Source: Gautieria morchelliformis
Lineage: Eukaryota; Basidiomycota; Agaricomycetes; Gomphales; Gomphaceae
Assembly (NCBI GenBank): GCA_015179125.1
Contig: WHVA01000164.1
Location: 148,886-212,885 of the forward strand
Direction: 5' to 3'
DNA: 64,000 nucleotides
In this document: in pieces, positions 41,205 through 52,080 of the stretch
How positions within the stretch are numbered: the stretch's first letter is position 1
Layout: each line of letters opens with the position of its first letter
The notes under the pieces: model-generated
What the model was told of the DNA's origin: nothing
Databases searched by the model: none
The model's input: the letters and a program-made list of their open reading frames with translations, nothing else
Program-made: the position numbers and the translations under genes

Positions 41205-42366
41205 GGCATTCGTCAAGGGCATCCAAGATGATATAAGTGTTCTCGAAAGCGCTAATTATCGACTTTAGTGTCGACTTGAGCTCTTCAGGGGACAGCGATC
41301 CTTGACCATTTTCTTTGTCAGAGAATAGTTTCATCAGGTAGTCAGAGGTTTTCGCAGGGGCCTTCGCGTTTTGTACATATAGTTTTTTGATGAGAGCACA
41401 AAGGAGGTTGGGTGGTTCTATATCCTTGCTGCGAAAATCGAAGTAAAAGAATGCAACTGCGACGGAGGTGTCTGATTTGGACCGGTCAGAGATCTCTCTT
41501 CTGATGGTAGAGCTTGAAGAACGAGTTCGTTAGCAAAGGACTTAGATTCGAAGAAACTTGAATTGTTTACCATAAGATAGTCTTCCCGGCTCCAGCTGTG
41601 CGTTTATTAGCAACGATTATCAAACAAGGAAAGAAACATACCCTTGCCGTGAAGCCATAAGAATGACTTGGGCTTGCTTTTCCATTCAAGGAAACTTTCT
41701 CCATGCAGAAACCATGAGCCGGTATGTTCCTCCCGCTCCCCAGCGGCATGCTTCGACTCATAATCAGGAGCCGCCAGCCACTTGTAGATATCCTGACGAC
41801 GCTGGTTGTCATCTGCTTCAAGTGCTATATGTCTGCAAGCATGATAAGGGATCATTTGGCCATCGAGGATAGCCAGTTGAACGTACGCTTGATCAATGGA
41901 CAAGGCTACAACGAGCTGCTGCTGGAACCTTTGCAGGTTGTCGAGAGTCTTAATAACCTCACCTTGCTTGAATGCATATACCAGCGCTTCCTTGCGAGAT
42001 GCACGTACATTCTTCGTTTCTAACTTCTTTGCGAGGCTCTGGAGCTCGTAGTGACAGTCCCTAAGCACACGAGGTAGGCTCTTGGGATCATTTTTGCGTT
42101 CCGACGCATGCCCCTGTGTGCTTCCGCCTTCGGCTGTTAAGGAATCACCCGTTGTCACAGTGAGAGAGGGTATCCCATCTGTGTGTTCACATTGGGTGTC
42201 TATCACGTTCTTGCCTCCTCTGCGCCTGAAGCTCTTCAATAGGCACTTTAAAAGACCCGTACGCTCACCTGGCATGGGTTCAGTGAGCCCATAGCCGGGC
42301 CGTGCGTCGTCCTCGCTCTTTGTCACCTCGGGAGGCCCGCCTGGAGTTTGATAGTCATGGGATATA
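41205..42366 (-). pseudogene. NLR pseudogene: N-terminal linker and NACHT with Walker A and B
   Basis: Minus-strand exon 42361-41642 encodes LVYAFKQGEVIKTLDNLQRF, SIDQAYVQLAI, YKWLAAPDYESKHAAGERE, GSWFLHGESFLEWKSKP and SFLWLHGK. A 46-nt intron (41596-41641) splits the P-loop, completed as GKAGAGKTIL. Further exons give FFYFDFRSKDIEPPNLLCAL and YIILDALDECPD, the Walker B, at 41205-41240. The copia E insertion follows the last codon of this motif. NACHT is the NTPase switch of fungal NLR (STAND) proteins. Confidence 0.9.
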
Positions 42367-42474
42367 TGTTAGAACGCAGACGCAGATGGTGATAGGCAAG
42401 GCCGATGGAACTGTATATATATTACATAATACAGAACTCATACGATGACGTGTCGCCTCCACAGCACATCAACA
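42367..42474 (-). repeat. 3' LTR of element F (108 bp)
   Basis: Plus-strand sequence TGTTAGAACGCAGACGC...AGCACATCAACA; partner at 43693-43800. Confidence 0.93.
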
Positions 42475-42492
42475 CTCCCACTCTGTGGAGGC

Positions 42493-43560
42493 TCAGAGGA
42501 GGATTGGGCCGCTGGAAGCAGGATCTTCAATATCCGTTGGGCTTTGCTCCCACTGAGTGTCCGGATTAGTAGATGAAAATGATACGGTATTTGTGAGATG
42601 AGCGTATTCCGTAACATTCTGAGCAGGTCCGAGTGTGTTTGCCATAAGTGCGAACATACGCGGATTGTCCCTGGTGAACGCAGCTACTTCGGTTGCATCA
42701 TTGGTAGGGTTTCCTTCATTTTCCTTCGCAAACATAGTACCTGATACAATGTTATCCTTGACATCTTGCGGCATGTCCGCGATGCATTTTGCTGCAATGT
42801 GGCCGGCGCGCCCGCAACGGAAGCATACACCGTCTCGACCTTGTGAGTTCCCCCAGTCAATTTCTGTGCCCTTCGATGCTGACTTCCTTATCCCCCCTTG
42901 CTTCCGCTGTTTCCCTGCGAAATATAGTCGTTCGCCGTTGGTTTCGTTGCTCCCACTGGTTCCGTTAGGTAAGTAACTTGTCATTACCATGTGGGCTTTG
43001 TGTTCCTTAAGAGAAGCTATGATTTCAGTTAGCTTCGGCTCTTCTTTACGCATGATAAGTGCCGATCGTACGGGGGCGAAGGATTCGTGGAGGCGGAGGA
43101 GAACCATGTCGGTGATTTCTGTCTCGTGAAGGGGGTGTTTTATAGCGGCAAGTTGATGGGAGATGGATTGAATAGTGTTGATAAACTCAGTAACTGGTTT
43201 TGATGGGTCATGAGTGACGTTGTAGAAATTGCTGCGCAGATTGAGACGGTTCGATGCGACGTCCTTTTCAAATTCTTCCTTCAACAGGGACCAGGCTCCT
43301 GAACCGAAAGAAACCTGTGTGATGATGTGTCGTTCGTCAGGATTGACGAGAAGATAGATGATAGCATAAGCGCGTTTGTTTCGTTTCTGCCATAATAGTA
43401 GTTGGGCAGGGTCCGCGGGTTGAGTAGTACTGCCATCAACCATCCCAAAAAGGTCCTCCGTCTCGAGGATGACTTCGGCGTCCTTTCGCCATGTTGACCA
43501 ATTTGGCGGTGAACGTGTGAGTTTGGCAATGCCTGAGATTAAGTTATGGACGGAATTCAT
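42493..43560 (-). CDS. Element F Gag (copia-type, CCHC)
   Basis: An intact 355-codon frame from ATG 43560 (MNSVHNLISGIAKLTRSPPN). It has the UBN2-type copia Gag pattern: NWSTWRKDAEVILETEDLF, KRNKRAYAIIYLLVNPDERH, GSGAWSLLKEEFEKD, PVTEFINTIQSISHQLA, TDMVLLRLHESFAPVRS. A zinc knuckle CFRCGRAGHIAAKC lies near residue 240. It should form the particle that packages the element RNA. No protease motif follows, and the reading frame closes before the LTR, so enzymes must come from a related autonomous copia. Confidence 0.93.
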   Translation of the reverse strand: MNSVHNLISGIAKLTRSPPNWSTWRKDAEVILETEDLFGMVDGSTTQPADPAQLLLWQKRNKRAYAIIYLLVNPDERHIITQVSFGSGAWSLLKEEFEKDVASNRLNLRSNFYNVTHDPSKPVTEFINTIQSISHQLAAIKHPLHETEITDMVLLRLHESFAPVRSALIMRKEEPKLTEIIASLKEHKAHMVMTSYLPNGTSGSNETNGERLYFAGKQRKQGGIRKSASKGTEIDWGNSQGRDGVCFRCGRAGHIAAKCIADMPQDVKDNIVSGTMFAKENEGNPTNDATEVAAFTRDNPRMFALMANTLGPAQNVTEYAHLTNTVSFSSTNPDTQWEQSPTDIEDPASSGPILL

Positions 43561-43692
43561 GGTTGTTGGAAAAGGGAATTTAGAGGTATTGGGAAAACAC
43601 AGATACTGGCATGGACGTGTGCACAGATTAACACAGATTAACGCAGATTAACACAGATAGGCGCAGATTAGGCAAGGGCGGGGCCCATAACC

Positions 43693-43800
43693 TGTTAGAA
43701 CGCAGATGCAGATGGTGATAGGCAAGGCCGATGGAACTGTATATATATTACATAATACAGAACTCATATGATGACGCGTCGCCTCCACAGCACATCAACA
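43693..43800 (-). repeat. 5' LTR of element F (108 bp)
   Basis: Followed on the right by ATATA. Three substitutions from the other LTR, all transitions. Confidence 0.93.
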
Positions 43801-43805
43801 ATATA

Positions 43806-44023
43806 TGGAGCGCTGACATCAAAGTTGGCAATCGAGAGAATGTTTGGACTTCCTCAGCCACTATGAGATCGTTGAGGTCAAGAAGGACGCCCCGTAGTCC
43901 GGAGACATGGTTGCTAAGTCTGATGATATCCTTGGACGCATTCTTGTATGCCACTCGTGTCGCAAAACTGGGATTCTCCGGATCAGGCCTGATAACCTGA
44001 CCTAAAAATATACCCTCAGACAT
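43806..44023 (-). pseudogene. NLR pseudogene: N-terminal domain start
   Basis: ATG at 44023 opens MSEGIFLGQVIRPDPE followed by ASKDIIRLSNHVSGLRGVLL and DLNDLIVAEEVQTFSRL, a helical N-terminal domain of the kind found in fungal STAND proteins (Helo-like family, by resemblance only). Such domains act in signalling or membrane-directed cell death. The codons join in frame to 42361 once element F is removed. Confidence 0.75.
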
Positions 44024-45036
44024 GGCCTGGCCAGCGCCTGATTAGATTAGAGTATTATAAATAGAATTAGTCCATATTACATAATAATGTTGTATTTACT
44101 AATCCGTAAATCACTTCATTTGGATGAATTAAATGATTCAGACGTCGTCAGAATCTTACTGTTACGGTATAAACGTTCTGCACACTGAATCCTTTCCCGC
44201 GATTCGTACGCAATGAGACAATTCGCCTGTGGTTGCCTGGTACGATACATTTAATTCAGATTTCTGGTGAATTCACGATTTAATTGTGGTTCTTTCTTGT
44301 TTAGGTTCACGTCTTCAACCAGGCCCCCTTCTCGTATTAGACAATATCTCTTTCTCTTCGTGCGTAGTCGTTCATCGCTTACAACACACGTTGCGTCGGT
44401 CCATTGACAGGGAAGTTATAGGTTGCATAACAGTACCCAACGGCTTTCGGTGAAAGTCACATTGACGGCGACTATTTTGTGTATGTACGTATTGTTGAAC
44501 ATTCTTTTCATGCACTGTTGACTTCTCCCGCTTTCACAGTACGTCTTTTCTTTTCTTGCCCTGTCCTCTAACACGCAGGTGCATAACGCGAGGTGAGTCC
44601 CGCGCTGGAGATTATACCATCAAACGAGCACGCAGGCGTAGATATCGCCATCGATGATTCAGAAGAGCACGCGGCGCAGGCGCACGCGGACCTTGATCCA
44701 GGGAGCACCGCTGACGCCGATATCGAGCTCCGTTCTGCAACTACTGTAATGCACAGCTGAGCTCGGTCACGCTGGGACAGCCACCACCGCATAGGACCCA
44801 GATATCCCCGCACACACCATGCTCATCAGACGCCCGGCGCAGCGTCGGGTGCGGGTCCAGGTGCACACCTTGAGCATCGCTGGAGTGTCGACCATGAGCG
44901 GAAGCTTGGAAGGATACGATGTAATGTACGACTAAAGGTTTGAAAATAGACATTCTATTCCGACCACCTCGACTAAAGGCCACGTGGGTGATGCCGGCCT
45001 CTAGGGTCGAGTCAGGTGCAGGTGTAGGGTGTGGCA
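44024..45036. other. No gene seen; upstream of the NLR
   Basis: Would hold the NLR promoter on the minus strand. No coding frame or repeat recognised; the part nearest the NLR start is AT-rich. Confidence 0.45.
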
Positions 45037-45137
45037 TGTTAGCCGCGGTCCGAGTGCGAGTGAGGGTGGGGGCGTGTTAGCTGCGGTCCGAGTGCGGGTG
45101 AGGGTGGGGGCGTGTTACGCGCGGTCCGAGTGCGGAA
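45037..45137. repeat. 2.6 tandem copies of a 38-bp unit
   Basis: TGTTAGCYGCGGTCCGAGTG units start at 45037, 45075 and 45113, each 38 bp, the third partial and diverged. Confidence 0.92.
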
Positions 45138-45261
45138 AGTGAGTGGGCACATGACATATTTAATTAATGGTGAACACTCTGAATCCAACTTAAATACAGG
45201 TGTCTAGGTTTCCAGGAGACCACCGTTGCCCCCTGTTTCTTTTCTCAGCCTCAGTACTATT

Positions 45262-48200
45262 ATGCCCTATCACAAAGACCTCAGTGATGATGGCAGGCAG
45301 TACTGGTGTCAATTTTGCTGGTCCTATGTTAAGATTTGTGGCTTCACACAACATGCCAAAGCATGTGAGCTCAAGACCATTACTACAGAGGCAGCAAAGC
45401 AATGGCACAGTAGGAGAAAAGGTTAGTTCTCTAGAAAACGAGTCTAATTACCATTGCTAACAACTGACTCTTATCAAAAGTTCTTGACACTCAGCCTTCA
45501 CAACTATCTGAGCCCTCCAGTGCTCAAGGAAATCTATATTCAGAGACATCTAGTACAGTGGAAAGTAAGTTATATATCTTCTATCCATATTTATCACTTA
45601 CTTCAACCATGTTTTATAATACTAGTGGCTGTCTTGGATATTGATGATAAATCCTCTGTGGAGTCTGAGGATTCAATGTCTGTTGCATCTGCCAGCAATT
45701 CAGATAGCAATTCAGAAGCTAGCCAGAACCAACCACACACATCAACTACATTTCTTGAGATCATCCATCACCCTCATAGTAATCAACAAACTGAATTCAT
45801 TTTTAGAGACCTTCCTATTCCACCCCCATCTGAAGATTGCTCCAGACCACAATCTAACTCTACTGGGAAGCCATGGGCACCATTTCGTACAAGGTCTGAT
45901 TTTGAATTTGCTGAACTAGTAGTTCAGTCAGCAATGAAGGGGTCTACTGTGAAACGCTTACTAAAGGGTATAAGACATGATTGGACAGAACCTGGGTCTA
46001 CAAAAATCACTTTCCAGAATAAGGTAGACTTTCAGAAAAGCATGGCTGCAGCAAGGAAATTTAATACTCAGGTGAGGATTACTTTGACATTCTTTCTGGG
46101 ATGAAGTGGACTCATTATACTTTTTGCTTGTAGTTTCAGGAGGCTAGTATCAGTGCAACATTTGAAGGCATCAAAAAAACCTTTGATTTCCATTTCCGAG
46201 ATCCTTGGAAGTGGCTCCTACACCTTGTCACTGATCCTACTCTGGCATCATCAATTATCTATTATCCTGTGAAGAAGATATTACATGAAAATGGAACATC
46301 TACTCATTTGTATGATGAGATAAACTCAGGTCAGACATGGTGGGACATACAAGTAGGTGGTATCTTATTGCATATTTTCAATAACTCATCTGTTAAGGAT
46401 CAAATGCCCTATCTTCCTGACCTACCCCATTGCTTTCTACCTCTTCATCTTTGGATGGACAAAGGAAAGGTTTCCACTACTAGCAATATGCACCCAATTC
46501 TCCTTCGTGCAGGGTTTCTCCCTCAGGCAATTCGGAATGGCTCAGGAAATGGGGGTGGTGTGATAATTGGATATATGCCAAAGGTTGCCACTTCTCCTAT
46601 TTATAACTCTATTATAGTATTTGACTTGGGATTTCTAGGTGATAGATCCAAGTGATCCAGAAGACCGTACTGCAACTGAGAAAACAGTGTTTGGTCTCTT
46701 CAAGCGTGAAGTTTATCACAAAATATTGAAAAAGATATTTCATTCCCTGGAACTTCAATCTCAAGAGGGAGAGGCTGTGAAATGTGGTGATGAAATCCAC
46801 CGTGTCCTCTTTCCAGGTATTGCGGTTCACTCTCTGGATGGAGAAGAGGCATATGCTACATGTGCAGCTCAGGGAGCCTCAGCAGACTATCCATGCCCTC
46901 GCTGTCTGATACACAAGAGCCAGCTACATCACTTAACTGGAAACTTTCCTTTTCGCACCTCTAGGGAGATGCAAAAAGTCTACAAGAAAGCCATAGCAGC
47001 AAGGACAAAAGCTGAAGCTGAGGAAGTTTTGAAAAAGAAGGGTTTGCATAAAGTCTTGGTATGTTTTTATATTAACAATATTGATGGCTGATTTCTCATA
47101 ATATTTCTTCTAAGAATGCCTTTTGGTCTATAGCTAATTCTGATCCATATCATGCTTCTTCATATGATTTGCTACATGCAGATGACTTGGGAAAATGGGG
47201 AAAGCATCTGTTTGTTCTCCTGAAAGAAGTATTGGGTAGCATGAAAAAGAAAGGAGACTATTCACAGAAGTATGTTTGCTATTCTGTTCTAATTCTATAG
47301 ACCTGTCTGACACATTATATATCTAGTATGGACAAGATACCTCGTTGGCCTGGGTTGAAGCACTTTAGTTCAATCACTACTCTGGAATTCTCTGATGGAC
47401 AAAGCTACTTTGATGCTTTGAAGGTGAGCTATACATGCTTTACATATTTTGCCAAAGCTGAGATTAGTTTTATTAGTGTGTCTTACCTTGCATTGTCCAG
47501 CTATTTCCATTGGATTCTCCATTAATTCATTGTATACGTGCATACAGCTGCTTTCGTATGCTAGCTGGCCTTCATGCTATGACTGAGATACAGCTGGAAA
47601 GAATGCTCAAGTATTTGGAGAAATATCAATATTGTTGTTCAGTAAGTCTCCTACTTTACTAATATTTTACATTCTAACTGAGATATGGGAATAATTAGAA
47701 GCTAGAGACAATGTATGGAAAAGACTTTAACTTTCCAAAGCAGCATGCACCAGCACATCTTTACTATGATATTACACACAAGGGTGCAACAAATAACTAC
47801 ACAACACGTGTCGGAGAAGGCTTTCAGCAAGAAGTTCAGCAAGCCTACTTACAAACTAACTTTAAGAATGTGGAGGCACAAGTAAGACTCATTAAGACTC
47901 TGCTCCTACCTACCTGAATATTATTATTAGATGACACGTATTGATGAAGATCAAGAGGCTATTGCAAGCATTCGTATGGCTGTTGATGCTTATGATCTTG
48001 AGCTCCAGAGTCAAATAGAAGAGGGGACAGAGAGTCAATATTCTAGGAAGCGAAAGAAGCAACAACAATCACAAGGGCATTGGAGACTTGGCTCTCAACA
48101 AAAGGGCACTACAACACAAAAACTCATGACTACCTTTCAAGACAAGCCAGCCTTTCGAAACTTTCTCAAGAATTTGATTGGATATCTCAGGGAGACATTT

Positions 48201-48694
48201 TCTGAAGACATTATAGATGGGACACCCTTGAAGGTATGTAAATGTATATTGAGCATAATGGTTACTGAACTTAGCCTTTCTAGATCACACCATATAGGTG
48301 TTTATATATCCACTACAAATCTCAAGAGGACTGGAATATCTGCCAGGATATTATACGTTGCAGCCCATCTTTCCATGGTCAACCTCGATATGACTGCATC
48401 ATCATCAATACTGAGCCAGTCACTTATGCACGTATATGCTTCCTGTTCACATGCCACTTGGACTTAAGTACTTCTCATGATATGGCTCTTATCCAATTGC
48501 TGAGGCCTACTAAGTGGAGGCCCAAAACTTCCTGGGAGACCTGTCAGGTATATGGTGAGCAGGATTACAGATTTTTATTGCTCAAGTACATTGTACATGC
48601 TTGCCATATGATTCCTGCTTTTGGGTCAAAGGAAGGGCTGTATTATTTAAATGACCTCATTGATGCTGATATGTTCCTACGTTGCGGTAACTGA
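45262..48694 (+). CDS. Plavaka-type transposase, apparently intact
   Basis: Twelve exons keep one frame of about 934 residues: 45262-45421, 45481-45564, 45626-46071, 46134-46352, 46398-46583, 46639-47058, 47115-47269, 47327-47423, 47501-47641, 47699-47881, 47931-48233, 48284-48694. All introns are GT-AG. It starts with a C2HC-like finger (CQFCWSYVKICGFTQHAKAC), then acidic and Ser-rich sequence, then motifs of Plavaka transposases: PWAPFRTRSDFEFAELVV, DPWKWLLHLVTDPTLASSII, LPLHLWMDKGKVST, YPCPRCLIHK, FWSIANSDPYHASSYDLLHADD, FPKQHAPAHLYYDI, GATNNYTTRVGE and the C-terminal YDCIIINTEPVTYARICFLF ... LIDADMFLR. This family belongs to the CMC (CACTA-like) cut-and-paste group. The exon 8/9 junction is the least certain. 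No stops or frameshifts were found. Terminal inverted repeats were not identified. Confidence 0.85.
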
Positions 48695-49489
48695 ACAATA
48701 GAAGCCATAAATTGATTCAGATACTTTACCTGTAGAAATCCAGATGTGGCCAATATTTAGTAATGCTAGAACTTGTTTCTCATGAGTGCTGCTATGGCTA
48801 GATTCCTCCTATTCAGTCAGCATTGCTGCAACTCAACTTGATTTCATAATTCCAAACTCAGACTCATCTGAGAACTCATATTTCCACCGATGTCACTATG
48901 AAAAACTTGGTTCCAAGCTGCACTTGAGTCAGAGTCAAGGTCATGCTTAAGCCAAGTTGATACATCAACTTGACTTGACTGGGATGCCAGCTCAACTCTG
49001 ACTCTGCCAAAATTGGTGTTTAAAGTCAAGTCAAAATGACAACCTTGCCACCACTACTACCACAACCAAGTAGCCTCCCAAGTGTCTCAGCTGCACTGCT
49101 AACCCAATCCTTTGGGAGACCCTCACTTTCCATTGCCTGAAGAATGGGAACAATTTCTTTGGATACTCGTTCAGCATGGAAATGAAGCCAAAACACATCA
49201 CCATTTTCTTGCCGCAATACTCGACAAGCAGACCAGCAAGAATCAGCCAGAATGGTGCATGCAGACCGCACCTCATGGGACCAATCGATACCTGCAGGGA
49301 GATCAGGTATGGACTGGGCGATTTGCAGCTGTGATAAGTCGCTAATTGAATAATTGTGCCAATATTTGTACAAGTTCAACAAATAATGAAATAGCCTATT
49401 CCTGAAGTCCTACTATACAGTACCCCAAGTTTATATAGCCACCGACTACCTCTTGGATATCCACCTATTCATAGCTAACTGAGGGCTTG
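48695..49489. other. No gene seen; CAAGTTGA-type repeat cluster
   Basis: Between the transposase and the BTB gene. Region 48830-49045 holds several direct and inverted copies of CAAGTTGA / ACTTGACTTGA, including CAAGTTGATACATCAACTTG near 48954. Such clusters are usual near the ends of CACTA-like elements, so this may be the right subterminal region of the Plavaka element. Confidence 0.45.
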
Positions 49490-50532
49490 ATGTCTGAGCT
49501 AATTGAGGGCTTGATGACTGAACTGATCCCTAGTGTTGTCATCAAGACTTCCGATTCTCCTCAACTTGATGAAAGAGACTCAGGTCGCAACAAGGGACAT
49601 GCATCTGTAAGTAAATGTGATCCTGCCCCATTTATCCACAGGTTATTTATTTATTTAGTCTGATAAGCCCACTCAACAACCTGCTCAACATGCAAAATAT
49701 TATCTTAGGGATGGATCTGTGGTATTTTTGGTAAGTGTACTGTATTACAGCAAGAATAACTTATTCTAACATGAACGGGGATCATTAGGTTGAAGACGTG
49801 CTGTACAAATTGCACACGAGCCTGCTCGAATCTGCCTCTGTGACCTTTCATGATATGTTTCAAATGCCCTTGGACTCTCAGCAGCCTGAGGGAAAGACAG
49901 ATGACAAGAAAGACAGATGACAACCCAATTCGCCTCAGAGCACCTGTTACTGTGAGAAAACTTGACAATCTTCTCTCTTGGTTCTATTACCAGTAAGAGT
50001 TTTTTCACTCCATAGGGCTAGGCTGATCTGGTGCATAAGATACAGTCAAGTTGCTACCTCTGACCTCACGACAGAGGCGCTTGAGGATATCCTGGAACTC
50101 TCATCTTTCCTCATGATGGAAGCTGGGAGAGCCTTTGCCATCACGGAACTTGAACATTGCCACTTGACCCCAACCGCCAGGCTGCTGATGGCACAGCACC
50201 ATCGTATATCCAGTTGGGTACCAGCAGCAGTTCGTGCCTTGATCATGAGGCCTCCATCCCTTTTCACCCTGGATGAGTATGAGGCACTTGGCACCCGGAA
50301 TGTTTATAACATTGAGAAAGCACGATCCCAGATCCAACACCATCGTTTGTGTGTTGCCTTTCACTCTCCCAATATTATCCACGAGGAAACTCTCTGTTTC
50401 CAGAAGGATGCATGTGGTGAAGCATGGGATGCTTCATGGTGGGGTGGATTTGCAAAACACTATCTGCACCCTGACATTCCCTCTAGTCTAATAAAAAAAA
50501 ATATTCAAAGGAAGCTCTTGCAGACCTACTAA
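49490..50532 (+). pseudogene. BTB/POZ-domain protein gene with a 16-bp frameshifting duplication
   Basis: Exons 49490-49606, 49659-49730, 49789-49992 and from 50016 to 50532, introns GT-AG. The BTB core reads KYYLRDGSVVFLVEDVLYKL, HTSLLESASVTFHDMFQMPL and QPEGKTDDNPIRLRAP in the basidiomycete pattern. The C-terminal part (FAITELEHCHLTPTARLLMA, WVPAAVRALIMRPP, EYEALGTRNVYNIEKARS, CGEAWDASWWGGFAKHYLHP) is the usual companion of this domain in fungi. A perfect 16-bp tandem duplication (49892-49907 and 49908-49923) inside GKTDD shifts the frame; without it the exon is open. BTB domains mediate dimerisation or Cullin-3 binding; the target is unknown. It lies 800 bp from the Plavaka gene with similar base composition, so it may be cargo, but this is not shown. 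Confidence 0.82.
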
Positions 50533-50821
50533 ATGTTGACATTCCGGGAGTCACACAGAAATGTCATATGAACACGGTAGGGTTTGTGGACTCGAAAGGA
50601 GTGCTCATAAAGGAAAATGAGTTTATTGCATTAGCCATCAGAGAATTGACAGCTTAGTCTAGTAATAATGTTCCCCATTTCAATCTAAATTCATTTTGAT
50701 GTTGAAAACTGTACAGTGTGACCTTGTGACATCGTCACATCAAGCTCCTTTCCCACAATGCCATGCATCTCCACTCTGTACGCCCCCATACCCTGTTGAA
50801 TGCCCCTAAGTGGTTGGATTC
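50533..50821. other. No gene seen
   Basis: Presumed downstream sequence of the BTB gene; an in-frame trace IRELTA near 50640 is not a known motif. It ends with the first copy of a 26-bp direct repeat (50796-50821) whose second copy is at 51420-51445. Confidence 0.45.
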
Positions 50822-51382
50822 TGTTATGGTACGATCCGTCGTAAGGTTGACCGAGGTCGGGAATGAAACCCAAGGCAAGGTCTGAGGTTACGGGGCGAGG
50901 TTTGGATGGGGAAGTCGGAGAGGGACTTAGCTTCAGCTTATGTGCTGCGCCGACCCTATGTACGAGTCCCAACTTCGGAGGTAAACGAATAAGAGGCGAG
51001 GTTTGGCTTAAGAGGCGAGGCTTAGAAACTAGCTAAGGATCGAAGGGATATGATAGTTGATTTTCAGACTGAGGAGTAGGAATGCATACAAGGGGGTTAT
51101 ATACGGGTGAGGGTGCGAGTCAGGGGCGAACATATTAGTGGAGGTCCGGGCGAGGTCAGGAGACCGAGGTCAGGGCAAGGTAATATACAAATGATGCGTG
51201 ATGGAGCGGAATCGGTAACTAAGGGAATACAGGCATGGGATCAAGGTCGGATATGAGCTCAAGCTTGGGCTCGGGCTCGGGCGCGGATAAGGATCATGTG
51301 TACTCGGGCACGAATATCACAAGGCTCGGGCTCGAAAGAAGGTTTTACCGGTAAGTAACCGGCCAAAGGCCGGGTCCTTACA
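50822..51382. repeat. Solo LTR H (561 bp)
   Basis: Begins TGTTATGGTACGATCCG and ends GGGTCCTTACA, flanked by GATTC (50817-50821 and 51383-51387). Interior is rich in GGCGAGG and CGGGCTCGG motifs. No other copy seen in the window. Confidence 0.9.
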
Positions 51383-52080
51383 GATTCAGGGTGTGGGCAT
51401 ATCCCTAGCAACTCCCTGGTTGAATGCCCCTAAGTGGTTGGATTCCGGGGAGCTGTAAAGATGGGATATAGTCATTGTGGATTTGTATCATGCACATAAT
51501 TTTTGGGCGCAACTTTGATATGACAGTCGTCATGTGGCGGGGAGTGGGAGAGGGTGGCACATTGGCTCATGAGCTTTGTCAAAGAGCTTGAGAGAATGGG
51601 GAGGGGTTTGAGGTCAGAGCCACCGAGGCCAGTGAAGGGTTGGAAGACGACATTGGGGATGGACCATATTGGAGGTGTTTGCAGACTGAAGCATGAGGCG
51701 GTGGATTGAGGCTGGTGTGGTACCTCAACCAACACCTGTGGATGAAGCTGTCCCGGTAGGTTTTATTCATTTTACATCATACTTTGTCTAATACCACATA
51801 AGTCATTGAATGTCCAGTTGGCTGCCCTAGACATGGAACCAGGTCCCAGCAGCAGCATCTCAGAGTGACCAGTGGTCGTCTACCACCGGTGATCCCAGCT
51901 CGTCACATATGCATGCCCGGAGCTTATCTATAACAAAGCTCCCTGCTCCCCTGCCAGTCAACGCTATCATCTCCCACTCACACGCCCCAGTGCGTGGGAG
52001 CCTGTGCATGCACCCGATCCTGACCCCAGCACCAATGTGGCAGACGCATCGCCACGAGCATTTATGCTGAGTGCCCTGCC
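51383..52080. other. No recognisable gene
   Basis: Carries the second copy of the 26-bp repeat (51420-51445). The right part may be the decayed upstream half of the carboxypeptidase-like sequence that follows, but no motif is clear. Confidence 0.45.

Larger units (their letters stand above)
42367..43800 (-). mobile_element. LTR-gag-LTR element F (TR-GAG type)
   Basis: Two 108-bp LTRs (42367-42474 and 43693-43800, TGTTAGAACGC...CACATCAACA) differ at three positions and are flanked by ATATA on both sides (42362-42366 and 43801-43805). The interior is only 1.2 kb: on the minus strand a primer site GGTTATGGGCCCCGC, one intact gag, and a purine-rich tract. No pol is present. It sits in the N-terminal exon of the NLR; removal restores that frame (MSALHISHDYQTPGG). 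Confidence 0.92.

Noticed and set aside
44567..45037. Possible coding exons between the NLR and Plavaka genes
   Set aside because: Short frames on both strands show no recognisable motif or splice-consistent continuation.
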